NCBI RefSeq assembly: GCF_018139145.2
Contig: NC_059477.1
Span: 43,027,502 to 43,091,501, forward strand
Direction: 5' to 3'
DNA from: Gymnogyps californianus
Lineage: Eukaryota; Chordata; Aves; Accipitriformes; Cathartidae
DNA: 64,000 nt
Of this stretch, positions 34,625 to 46,385 are shown one piece after another. Position 1 is the stretch's first letter. Every line of letters begins with the position of its first letter. Made by a program: the position numbers and the translations under genes. Below the pieces are notes generated by a model. It worked only from the letters and a program-made list of their open reading frames with translations, did no database searches and was not told the origin of the DNA.

Positions 34625-37600
34625 ATGCTTAAGCTATAGAAGTTGCTCAAGCCAAAAGTCTAGTGAAGGTCATGCCCTCTCACTCATCATTCCTTCTCTC
34701 CTGCTCAATGAGAGGTTCTGTACAACCAGAAAGGTTTATGGCATTTTTTTTTCCTTTGCTTTTATACTGCTTAAGAATTTAGTGTAACAACTTTACTAAA
34801 AATTTGGCGGGGGGGGGAGGGCGGGAAGTCATTGCTTATGTATGCGGTATTTTGAAATATTGTCAGTAGTTCTGTGGTTAAAATGAAGTAAAATCTATGA
34901 TACCTTTCCAAATAATAGGAGAATCTGTCAATCAAAGGTTGATAGGAATGAACAATATTACCTTTACTATACTTCACTGACATTCATAATACCTTCCTTA
35001 TCTTCAGCATTTATCTGTCTAAACAAGTGTTGTGTTAGAAACCAGTGTGAAAATCTTAGAGATGCTATTGAGGAAAACTTTTTGACTGACTTAGGAGTGT
35101 GAAGCACACTGTGCTTATTCTAATAAGTAGATACAATTAAAAAGTTTAGGTTTGCAGTATGAAAATGTATTTCAGCATTTTTGTATATCACATGGTCCTG
35201 CTGTAGTATGTCTACTGTGTCCAGTCTTCTGAGCTGAACTGTGATTTGAGTTTCAGTGTACAAATATCTAGGGAATTGTTTAGTGGATATTGAAAACTGC
35301 ACTCTTAGCTTGTTGGCAGTAAACACAGAAATATTGGAAGATGTCAGAAGTACTTTCCATCTGTAGTAGCTGACAGAAAAATGATATGGTAGTGACATAA
35401 TTGAGATTATGCTCTCCTTTGCTGCCAAAAGTTGGATAACTCTAGTGTAGTATGTGGCAGGACTGCATTTTAAAGCTATCTAGAAACATGCAGTTGTCAG
35501 TCCCTGAATTATTTGTTGAAATGTGATTGTTTTTTTTTTTTTCACCTGATACACTAAGGTTTTTATAATGATTCTTTTTAGCTTTTTGGTTAAAGTTTTG
35601 GAAGTTAAAACATGTTGGTGTGAAAAGCTTCCATGGGTCTATCCTGTATCCTAAAGGTATAAATAAAATATTGTTAATTTTACATAACACTTCAGATTTT
35701 AAGTGAGAAGGGTATAAACTGTTGGGTTTCTTGGCTTGTTTATTTTTGCTTTTTCTCTTGAATATTCCACACTGTTTTGAAGTGTAAAAACTGTGTCACA
35801 TTGACAGTATTATCCCTGGTATCCAAGTACTTTCCAGCTGTCCTGGAAATATAAAGCCTATTTAGGGTTTTCCAGGCGGCAGGTGCCCTGGGTATAAGAG
35901 GCCTGCCCTCGCTCATCTGAACTTCGTTAGCAGGTATAGCTTATCAGGTTGTACCGTTCATTATTCCTTTAAATCTCACTGTTCTTCCGTGTTTTCAGTT
36001 AAGCTTTTCATGTTTTTGTTTCATTGCTTCATCTTGGCACCAGGCATGTTTGTCAAGGTGCAGCTCGTGAATGAAGTGTAAGCATAGACATGTCTTGCTG
36101 GTTGGGGCTGCATATATTTAATAAATGTATGTATTTTTTCCAGTAACAGCTTAAATTTTTTATGTCTAATAGTACAAGAGAAGAATAGTTTTCATGTAAA
36201 TGGTGACAATTTGCTTTCCCTGATAGATTGATAAATATTAGTGGGTTTAATGATGTAGGTATAATATAAAATCTTAAGTACAAAACCAGGAACCTGTAAA
36301 AAGTTGAAAATGCTTAAAGGGAAGTGATCTTACTGCTAGCTGCATATGCAAGATGGGCAGGAAAATGTATCATCCTTTCTAGAAATAGATACTTTGCACT
36401 TGACAATTTTTATTTGAGAGACAGCCAGTTTAAAATGATGAGTGGCTGAGGGTGCTTGTGACCACCCGGTGTGTACGTGTGCATGTGTGCAGTATAGGAG
36501 TGGTTTGATTTCGCGTTACAACTAATACTTTTCTCCATAACAGTTATTCCGATATTAAGTTATGTCAATTGTTTGTATTGTAAGGCAGAAGAAAGAAGCC
36601 AGTCTTCTAGCTGTGTTGAGAAACTTCAAGTCATTCTTATGAGGGTTAACAGAAACCCAGAATTTTAGAAGATCTACTTTCCTTTGGCAATGGCAGAATA
36701 TGCTTTCCAGCTGCTTTGAAGGTTTTTAGGTTTTCTGTTTTACTTATGTTCAACAGATGAATCATAAGATTACTGGAAATTCTTCTCAGGCACTGTCTTT
36801 TCTTTTTGCAAAGTACCTGTCACCACTTAGACCTACTTGCTTACAAAATTTATTGACGATCAATACCTCAGGAGAAAATAGTTTTATGAAAACTAAGAAG
36901 GATTCATGAAAACCTCATGCACTTCTGTCATCAGAAGCTTTTGTAGTGGGTATTGTCTAAAAATTATGACTCCTTTCTTGTTATTGACGCCACACTTCCA
37001 GACCATGAATGAAGCTTCATTGATTTCAGGAGAGCTCTACAAATAGCGTCAGTGTACACAAGTCTGTCTGCAAGAATTGAGCCTTGAAAACGTGAAGCTC
37101 AGACTGCCATCAGCCCTTCTTAATCCAATTTTAAATAATCTTTAAATTGTTCTACAAATTACAGTCTATTTGAATCTCTTCCTTACTGTTTGAAACCTCA
37201 GCGCGCAGAGTAGTTTTTCATCTTGAATGAGTTCTGTATAGGTTTTAAGAAATACAGCAAAACACTGGAGAAATCGGGATTACGGAGAAGGCGTACAGAA
37301 TAGTGAGTGATACATCAAGGTCGGTTGTTGTATGCTGCAACTCTTCTATTTTGCAAACGAAGAGAAGTGGTTTTTATGCTAACTTTAAGCCACCGTTTTT
37401 GACTGCTATTTTTTTGTGAAGCAGGATGATAAGGAATTTTGAAATAAATAGTAATTGGTTTTATCACTAAGAAATACTTTAAAATTGTGTTTGTCAGTAT
37501 TAGTGCAGTATGGAATTTGAACGATAAATAGAAATCATAATATCTATTGTAAAGCCATGATTGTTTATTTGTCTGAATGCCATCCTTTGAGACTTTTTTT

Positions 37601-38479
37601 AGTAGATGTCATGCACAGTATTCGTGTATGCTGGAATGAAAGTTTTTAGCTACAGACGTTCTCCAGGGCCTTGATTGCCAAATCTGACAAGCTAAAGTGA
37701 GCATTCATTTACATAATAAAGACTGAAGAATCAGAGTGAAATTCATTCCAATGTCATCCTTCTTGTCCTTGGGATTCTACTCTGTATTAAAAGAAACAAA
37801 CAAACAAAAACCAAAACAGGTTCTTACCATCGAGTTGCCATGCAGAAAAATGTGTTCCTATAAGTGAGATTAATAATGCCATCTGGTATTTTGTGCCCTT
37901 GGTGATATGCCAGCTACGAGTGGCAGAAGGGTGTCATTTACCTTTAGTATTTGGCTAAAAAGGGCTTACCATTTAATGAAGAAGGAACTAGGAGGCATTT
38001 CAGGACTAAGTTGTATGGCACTGGTATAATAGTGCATTAGAGAGAATTTTTGCATCAAAGTGGTATGACTTTTGACACCTCCATATTGAGTTTTATTCTG
38101 AATAGCTAAAAGCTTTTCTGAGGCTAAAGAGCAAAATAAAATTTATAAAAGATCAGTTAATTAGTTTATTCAAACTGTTTAAAAATTATCTGCAAATGTA
38201 CAGAAAAGTATTTTGGTTTTCATTGATTCATATATGTACACGTAGAACTTTTAATGCACATACTCAAAAAACCCCAGTTCATACCTTAAAGTCTGTTTGC
38301 ACATGTTCTAGTAAATCTTTGGATTTTTTTCCTTTTAAAAAAATAGAGTGCACGAGCAGTATGTTGCACTCTGCTTTCAGTATTATCCTACAACTGTGAA
38401 GATTTATATTCTTCCCTTTTTTAACCCCCCACATTGAGGCGGTCAGTGAGTGCCGGCTGAACACGAGTTCATTTTACGC

Positions 38480-38715
38480 ATGCTCAGAGGAGCTGCTGTC
38501 ATTAATTAGTTCTTGCGTATTGGTCTCTTTCCTAATTGTCTTTCTTGACTTATCTGAAACTTTTTTCAGTATAAATATTGGCTGGGTTTAATTAAAGCAT
38601 GATATAATCCTATAAATTTTTTATGTGGAAATTAATCTTTTTGCACTGTATTGTATGACTTTATTATTTGGGCTCTATTAAAGTTGAAAGTAAATTGGAA
38701 GCATTTAACTCTTAA
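38480..38715. promoter_or_regulatory. Candidate conserved non-coding element
   Basis: The block carries ATTAATTAG (38501-38509), TTTAATTAAA (38587-38596) and further ATTA cores, with ATAAATATT and GGAAATTAATC motifs, and has no coding frame or splice structure. It begins just after a local GC-richer stretch ending in GCATGCTCAGAGG. The density of homeodomain-type cores suggests an intronic enhancer. The claim is inferred from texture. Confidence 0.25.
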
Positions 38716-39035
38716 ATTGCTCAATGTTCTGCCCCTAAAATGCTGACTGTATCTGCCCAACATTTTCTTTCCTTCTCTTCCCTTTTAAAATTGTTTTTAC
38801 ATGAAATTAAAATTTTATTTGTTGCAACAGGCTCTGTTCTGTTCTGACCCAGCGCAGTTCCACCTCTCTCTCTGTGCTTGAGGCGCGGTAAGTTCACGTC
38901 TGCGTTGGGCCTGTTTGAATCTTGGTGGCAGGATCAAATCCTGTTGTCAGGGCGCCCGGTATTAGCTGTGACAGAAGTAGCCCTGTCCTCCCTCGAGTCG
39001 CCATTAATTACACACTCCATAGCTGATCTACGTGC

Positions 39036-39057
39036 AAAAAAAAAAAAAAAAAAAAAA
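39036..39057 (+). repeat. Poly(A) run, 22 nt
   Basis: Twenty-two adenines occur in an otherwise mixed sequence. The 200 bases upstream (38830-39030) are GC-richer than the surroundings but show no recognisable SINE promoter or LINE 3' end, so a retroposon origin is not supported. Confidence 0.8.
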
Positions 39058-40769
39058 TCTGTAGTAGTGCTTTGGAAATGGAAGCGTTTTGGCAGAGTAA
39101 GTGAAAACTGAATGCACGCTTCAGACCCTTGCAGAAGTCATTCTCCAGAGAGAAGCACTGTACGCTCTCTTTGTGCGCACATTAACGTGTGCAACGCGTC
39201 TGGTGTTCCTTGTTCCTCCCTTACTGCTTGCACCAGTCCTCACCACGGAGACAGAGAGATAATACTGCCGTAAAGTCTTCCTTTCGTCAAGAGAAGGTAG
39301 TATTCATGTTAAAGCTTACAAAAATTTGACCAGCGAAGAAACCTTTTAAGAGGAATTACAATATAAATTCGGTAGGTAAGTCTAGTAGCCTTAAATGTGC
39401 AAATTAAGAAACATAATTCAGTTATAAGTAAAGCTTTGTTTATAGGCTTGTGGGAATAAGTAGAATGCTGATCTTGAATTCACAGCTTTTTCGCCTTTTT
39501 AATAAAGTTTGTCAATCGATACTAGTGTTTTCAATGTCTTTACATGTAAAGCTAGCACTGTGTTAATGGAATTAGTGTGTTGTGTGCATTTTCTTACCTA
39601 AGAGGGAGTGTGCTGCAGTGTTTTACACCTCTCTTCCACGAGAGGCAGGAATTTATAGAAAGCTGTCCATGTGCTGCCTGAAACTGGTGGAATTATTCCT
39701 GGAAAAATTTGGCTTTGGCGTTTCAGTAATTTCCTTTTCTGTGGTTTGCACAGCTTGCTCTTAAATGGTAGATAATTTTAAATCTGATCATCTGGAGAAT
39801 ATTTTTATCTGCAGAATGCTGACTTGTACACTTTGACTACAGCATTATAAGACACCCCCAAAAAATCTGGAAAATATTATTATATATTACTTTAAACAGC
39901 AGCTTGTCAATTTATGTTGTGAAACTGCAATGGTCAGCAACACATTTTGATATACTATGCTGAAGGAATACATTTGCTATAGTATGTTATAGAATATTTT
40001 AAAGTATGAAAGACTAGTGTATAGATAAAGGGTGTATATTTTACTTTGTAAAGGAGCATTCTGCTTTCAGAACTGTGAGGATACATTTATGCTTAGCTTC
40101 TGTTTTCTTCCAGTCAAACTGAATTTCTAACCTGCTTTGACATTGGGCAGTGATTAAATGGTTGAAAACCTGTGTCGAGTTCTCATTTTTTTTTGTAACT
40201 AATTAAAAGTTGTTTACAAATATTTGCCAAGCACAATGCGAGACAGGTTTGTGCAGAGAACTTCTCTTTGGACCCTTAGTTTAAAAACGATGTTGGATTT
40301 TTTTCAGAAAGTGTATATAAAACTGTATTGAGTCTCCTGAGACTCTTTCAAAGAACTGTTGCTAGGTCAGTGTTTTGAGCTTAATAGGGTTTGGGGTATT
40401 TTCATTTTAGTGAATACATTTGAACAGGAGTGTGATGTGTTGGCGGGTTTTTTGGTGTTTTTTTTCCCTGTTGCAAAACAAAGTAGATTAGATCTCGAAT
40501 CTCTAATGCATTTTGTTGGAATTTCACTTCCTTTTATAAGTGGATTGTCTTATAGTGTGGTTTTTATAATTATTTTAACTGGGCACTTAAAATATTTAGA
40601 CATGAGCATGTGTACTACAATTGTACAAAGGCTGCATCAGATTAATATTTCATTGCATTCTTTTTTAATACACAACAAGTAATGATAAAACTTGATTTTT
40701 TTTTTTCTCTTTCCCAGTTTTAGGCAAAATAAATCACTTCTGTACTATGATTCTAGCTTGTTTAGATTT

Positions 40770-40985
40770 TCCTATAGGAAATGGCAAATGTAGGCCTATT
40801 CACAGAATGCTCATTATGAAAGATATTAGGTGCGCCATTTAGGAGTATTATGCCATTACCGTGCAGTGAATTCTTCATGAATCGGTCCTTTAAAATCCAG
40901 AATCCCGCTTAGGACAAAGTGGAATTAAATGGGATACAAAGATCCTCTTCTGTGCAGGACACCACATTAATTTGCACAAGCTTGT
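40770..40985. promoter_or_regulatory. Candidate conserved non-coding element with TCF/LEF-type site
   Basis: This stretch of even composition retains CpGs (GTGCGCC, AATCGG, CCCGCTT) in AT-rich surroundings, which suggests selective constraint. It includes ACAAAGATC (40936-40944), a match to the TCF/LEF core, and ACATTAATTTGCA, which resembles a homeodomain/octamer composite. There is no coding frame across it. A regulatory role is inferred. Confidence 0.28.
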
Positions 40986-42810
40986 AATGGGGGGAATATA
41001 TATATAGATTGCTTTGCTCATGTTCTTTACTCGTTTATTTTATCATGCTTTTATTCAGTTGATACAGCTCATTTAATTAGTGTACCAAGTCGTGCCTTGC
41101 ATAAAATAAGTAAAATACGTGACCGCTGGTGCGTCAGCCAACGTTGGGAAGTGCCGTGGCCCTGTTACACTGCGAGGGTAGGTTAGAGCTAGCCTTTTAG
41201 TCATCGTGCGAGGACTCTAGCAAGAGTATCTGGCTTCCATGGTAATTCATCAGTAAGTGCTTTGAGGCAGGAGAACGAAGCTTGCACAGGACCTACGAGC
41301 TGTTGGTTGCTGCTCCCAGTTATTCCCGAGGAGCCAGGTACTCAGAGAGAAGCCTCTTTTAAAGTTGTTTAGAAGTAGGTCAGGTTTTACTCTGGGTATA
41401 TGTACACGTGAGCTGTCTGGTAGATGAGGGAAATGAAGGAATTTATGTGTACCAAATACTGAGAATATTTATGAAGAGCAAGGAGTGCTTGAAGATAGTA
41501 ATGAAATAAATTAACCCAGTTTATTTACAGTGGATGGCTCTTCTCTGCGTGGTGATTTAAATGTTGCAGTAGTGATTGCTTGTCTCTCTAGAATTGCAGT
41601 TTTTCCGTGCACTTAACTTTAGAAGTCCATGGGATGCTGCCGCTTAGATTTGCCAATTTGGTGTTTATTTTATACTAGAGTTTTATTTAGTAAATGGCAC
41701 TTTCCAACCATGTAGCCTTTAAAAAGCCCTCCAGTTTTTTATACTTAACATTACGGGAGCTCCACAGAGATGGCAAAATGATGGAACTGTTTCGTCGAAG
41801 TTTGTATTGTGGAGCCAGGCAGGAGAGCAGAATCTGCGCTTGGGGGTAGGTCTTGGCTCCCCTGAGGTCAATACGAGTGCATAGGGACTGTGACAAGCAA
41901 CATTTAAATAAAACCCCAAAACCACAAAAAGCCCCCGCCAACCACCCCCCAAAAAAACAGCCAAAACACAAGCCAAAACCATGTGGACCTCCAGAATATG
42001 ACATCCTGCGTAATTATTCTAGTGAATTCAGCTGTAAGTATCATAGGCTCTTGCACTGAGATAATTCTGCTCTCCAGAATGTTTTAAATTACAAGAACAG
42101 TGTTCTCTCTGTAATGTTGATATCTGAAAACCAAATAAAACTTTAATCATAAAAGACTTTCTCCATTAAGTGATAAGAGCCCTTTGTAATAAAAACTTGT
42201 CAGTCTTTCATGGTTTAGGAATAATTTAACCATGTTAAATTCTCTTGTTTTAGACTTTATATAGCGGCAATCTCCCTTATTTGCTACTCCAGTGGAAATC
42301 ATAAGTTTAAATACGGTGTATTGGGACTGAGCGCTAGCGGGTTCAGCGGTTGGTTCCACTTTTGATAGTCTTAAAATTTAACTGCATTAAATTATCCTAT
42401 TTTAAACTTCATAAAATGTCAATTTGCCTCATTTTGCTACTTGGTGGAGGTCATAATTCTGAGTCGAATGTGCCGTGACTCTGGTACGGGCAGACGAAGT
42501 GGTTGGTACGAGTGTGCTGGTAGTCTTGAATTGCTTTTTGTAATCTGCTTGAGGCAAAGAGCTAGCGGGTGTTTTTGTGGAGCTTGTGGCTTGTTTTGTC
42601 ATCAGCATCACGGTGGAGTCGGGTGGCCCTTCCCCACGGGGACACGAGTGTTCCGGGCGGGATGGGTCGGTGGGACACGTCGCTCTCTCCAGACTGGTAT
42701 TAGCCTTGGGGTGCGCCAGGCTAAGGTGTTGGGGTTGTCTCCTTGAAGGAGAAATGTAAAAGTGGCTGCATTGAGCAAAAATGGTGTGGGAAGAGGCTTT
42801 TGTTGTCTTT

Positions 42811-42825
42811 GTTGTTGTTGTTGTT
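42811..42825 (+). repeat. (GTT)5 microsatellite
   Basis: Five GTT units are followed by TTGAC. It is short and probably of little consequence. Confidence 0.7.
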
Positions 42826-43851
42826 TTGACAACTCAAAGGTCTGCTTCTGTTTTGAAAGTTAAAGATCTGTATCACTGATAAATGTTTCATTCAAGCATT
42901 TAATTTAATTTCCGTGAGGATACTGTATCTGATGGTATTCATTATTTAGGTATCTGTACAGTCCTGAGTGTTAGGTACTTTAATCCTTGTTATATGACAT
43001 GACAAGACAATGAAATTGAAATATATGCTGTGTAAAAAGCATTTATATTTATATATTATATTTGCTATACTTCAAGAATCCCTTCATTCTTTTGTTTTCA
43101 GAATGAGTAATTAGGTGGGTCTGTAACGGATGCTGAGCTGCGACAGTTCATTTTCCTTGTGCACCCCACTGAGGCGGAGGAGAAGAGTGCTGGAGGCATT
43201 TGTATACATCCAAAAAGAAAGCAGAGGGAGAGGTTTTGGTTGGTTGGGTTTTTGGATGGGTTGTTTTTTTTTTTTTTTGCTTTCGAGTGGTTGGAGTTTT
43301 TTGGTGGTGGCTTTTTTTTTTTTTTTTTTTTTTACTGTATGTTGACAATTGCTAGGAAGCATGAGTCTACCTGTAGATAAAATTTTTCATATAGAAAATG
43401 CACATAGTTTTTCTTATGTGTTACTTGCTGCTTTGTTGCAGTTTTGAAGATGCTAGCGTTAAAGGAAAGCATTATGCTATCTCTACAATGGGGATTTCTT
43501 AAACTGGCTTTTAACTGCTGGTTATGTCATCTTTAATTAAATGGTTATGCTTGAAATAATTTTCTTTTGGGAATGTTTGTGACTTTCTGTAGATACAGAA
43601 GTTGCTCTGACAAGAAAAAGAGGAAAAAAAAAAAAAAAGCAGCCAGAGTTGTGAACCACAAATGAGGCAAGGCAGGTGCTACATTAGTAAATGCAGTTTA
43701 TCTTGTGTTAAATTTTATGGCGTGATGACACAGTAAGTCTCAGAGAAGAGAACTGCTTCCCCACAAGTAGATCATGCATCTCAAATTGAACTTCTAAACT
43801 AAACTGGCCTTGGTGTATTGTTTGTTAATGCTAGGCCATGGTACAAGGATT

Positions 43852-43869
43852 AAAAAAAAAAAAAAAAAA
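43852..43869 (+). repeat. Poly(A) run, 18 nt
   Basis: Eighteen adenines follow GTACAAGGATT. No retroposon body is recognisable upstream. Confidence 0.75.
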
Positions 43870-45812
43870 TCATTAAAATGTACTAAAATTACTCATTCAG
43901 GAAGTGTGATGAATGTGTATGTTCTTTCAGTTAGTAGTGTAGAAAACTAATCTTAAAACCTTAAATATCAGCTATTTTGTAAAATGAACTTTGGCAGTAG
44001 ATTCACTTAAAACTTTCTCGTTCATTTATCTAAGGCTGTAGTTTGCAGGTCTAGTTTCTGTGCTTCTGGGCAGGCGTCTAGAACCACAGACGGAGGGTAA
44101 CCCGCTTGCTTTTTGAATTTTCAGAGAAATTGATTAGTTTCATTCGCTACTATAATCCATCAGAAATAAGCCTTTTGGGCTCGCAGGTACTGAGGGGTGG
44201 CCGGGAGGGGTTTTTGGGCAAGCTGGTGGGGTCGGAGAGAGGGAGCTCGGCTGCTCCTTTCTGGTGCTGGCACTGCCCGAGCTTGTCCCGCAGCCACGGG
44301 TAGGGACTAGGTCTCATGTCTGTGTTTCGTCCGCAGCTCAGGATGAGCAATGCCAGCTGTCTCCTCAGGCAACCCAATTCCAGCAACTTGTTACCCTCCT
44401 TTTAAAAAGGGTTTGGGGTTTTGGTTTTTTTTTGGTATTGTTTAGACTGAGTCTTTCCTGCTGCAAAAAGAAGACGCGTGCTCACTCTTTTGCGGAGCCT
44501 GGGTAACCCATACGCCTCTGCCACCTGCAACGCTCTTGTAGTGTTATGAAGACTGTAAGTCTTGTTGTCTTTAGGCTAGACAGCCATGTTCCTCTGGTCT
44601 TGCATGATTGTTTTATGTCTCTAGCAGTTCTCCTTGCTCTCCTTCTGCATCTTCCCACGTGCTAGGTGTTTGCAATGTGGTGCCTAACGCGGAGCACGGC
44701 ACTGCGTCAGAAGGGAAGATTGCTTCCCATGCTGCCCAGGCTCTGCCCCATCCACGCTCTCGCTTTTCCCTCAGCGGCATCGTGACTTACTTTCCGCTTG
44801 TAGTTCTCTGCAGCTCCCGAGTTCTTTTGACATCAGAGGAAAAATGGAAAAGGAAGGGGAAGATCATGATAAAAGAACGGTTGAAGGGTCAACTAAATGC
44901 GAAAATGGTATGATGAGAAACTAATAGGCTTCAAAGATGTTAGGACTTCTCTTCCTGAAGGCTTTCAGGTGCTTTTTGTAAACAATGGAGAGACGGCCAT
45001 TTCTAAAATAAAATAAAAAAAAGCCGGCAATTTTAGGAGTAGAAGTTAATAGCCTGTTTCTTTTGTAATATTGTAAGGTATAATTAAAACCTGCTGCCAA
45101 AATGAAAGTGTAATTGCTAATGTGAATTATTATACCAAGGAGACCTACAACAAGGGAAAGTATCAGGCGTTCGGTGACAGTTTGGAGCTCCCAACTCTGT
45201 ATTTTCAGCTTCCTACTGCTTTTATAGTCAGAATTGTTATACCATAAATGTGAAAAAAGAAGGAAAAAACCTTCCTAAATTGTCACACAGGGTACAGTTA
45301 AAACAACTTCTTGAGACAGTATAAGTAGCTAAATGCTACCATCAGTTTCATTTGTAAGTCTTCATTTTAGCTCGCAAATGACTGTACACACACTTTTTAT
45401 TAAAAATGCCTTTTGCTTTGAGCTTTCCATAATGAAGGACAGCATTGATACACAGGCTGGATTATGTGAAATGCTTGCCGTTACAGCAGACATTCTAAGT
45501 TAGAGCACTGCTGAGCGTGTAGTTCTGGTACTGTCCTGTCCAGTCTGCTACTAGCAAGCTCAATGCTTTGGTATGCATTTGAGGATGAAATTGAAGATTT
45601 CTTTTGGTTGGCTTATAGGAAAAGTTTAAACTCTTGTGATCAAAGTTAAAGGTGTGGGTGGAATGGTGGAGATGGAAAGGAAATCTTTCAGTGGGCATTG
45701 CCAGTACAGCTACAGCATGCTGATCAACGTTTGTGAAGGTAAGAAGCTTTAATGTTTCAAACTGTCTAAAACTGCCAGGGATCAGTAAAGCTGTAGGTGT
45801 GTGCTGACACAT

Positions 45813-46385
45813 TGTCGTGGTTTAACCCCAGCCGGCAACTCAGCACCACGCAGCCGCTCGCTCACTGCCCCCACCCCTGGGATGGGGGAGAGAATCAGGA
45901 AAAAAACCTCGTGAGCTGAGATAAAGACAGTTTAATAGAACAGAAATGAAGGAAAAACAATGATAATAATAATATGACAATAGCAATACTAAAAGAATTA
46001 AACTATACAAAGCAAGTGGTGCACAATGCAATTGCTCACCACTTGTTGACTGATGCCCAGTTAGTTCCCAAGCCGCAATCCGCCCCTCCCAGCCAACTCC
46101 CCCAGTTTATATACTGGGCATGATGTCATATGGTATGGAATAGCTCTTTGGCCAGTCGGGGTCAGCTGTCCTGGCGGTGTCCCCTCCCAGCTTCTTGTGC
46201 TCCTCCAGCCTTCTTGCTGGCTGGGCATGAGAAACTGAAAAGTCCTTGACTTAGGATAAACACTACTTAGCAACAACTAAAAACATCAGCGTGTTATCAA
46301 CATTATTTTCCTACTAAATCCAAAACACAGCACTATACCAGCTACTAGGAAGAAAATTAACTCTGTCCCAGCCGAAACCAGGACA
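45813..46385 (-). mobile_element. Solo LTR of the same avian ERV family, minus orientation
   Basis: On the minus strand this 573-bp element begins TGTCCTGG and ends CCACGACA, the same length as the copy at 19047. It is flanked by a perfect 5-bp target duplication CACAT (45808-45812 and 46386-46390), and no internal sequence adjoins it, so it is a solo LTR. Reading by eye, it differs from the first copy at scattered single bases and a few indels while keeping the TATA region and the tail. It is in inverted orientation to the copy at 19047 and in the same orientation as the one at 62867. Short open frames inside it are by-products of the LTR. Confidence 0.93.

Larger units (their letters stand above)
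25292..45807 (+). other. Presumed intron 2, part before the minus-strand solo LTR
   Basis: This is AT-rich unique sequence without a supportable exon on either strand. It contains homopolymer runs (poly(A) at 31609, 39036 and 43852; poly(T) near 43264 and 43312), a short GTT microsatellite at 42811, and blocks that look like conserved regulatory DNA at 32490, 38480 and 40770, listed separately. Whether the plus-strand gene continues through all of it is inferred from the absence of a last exon. Confidence 0.4.
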
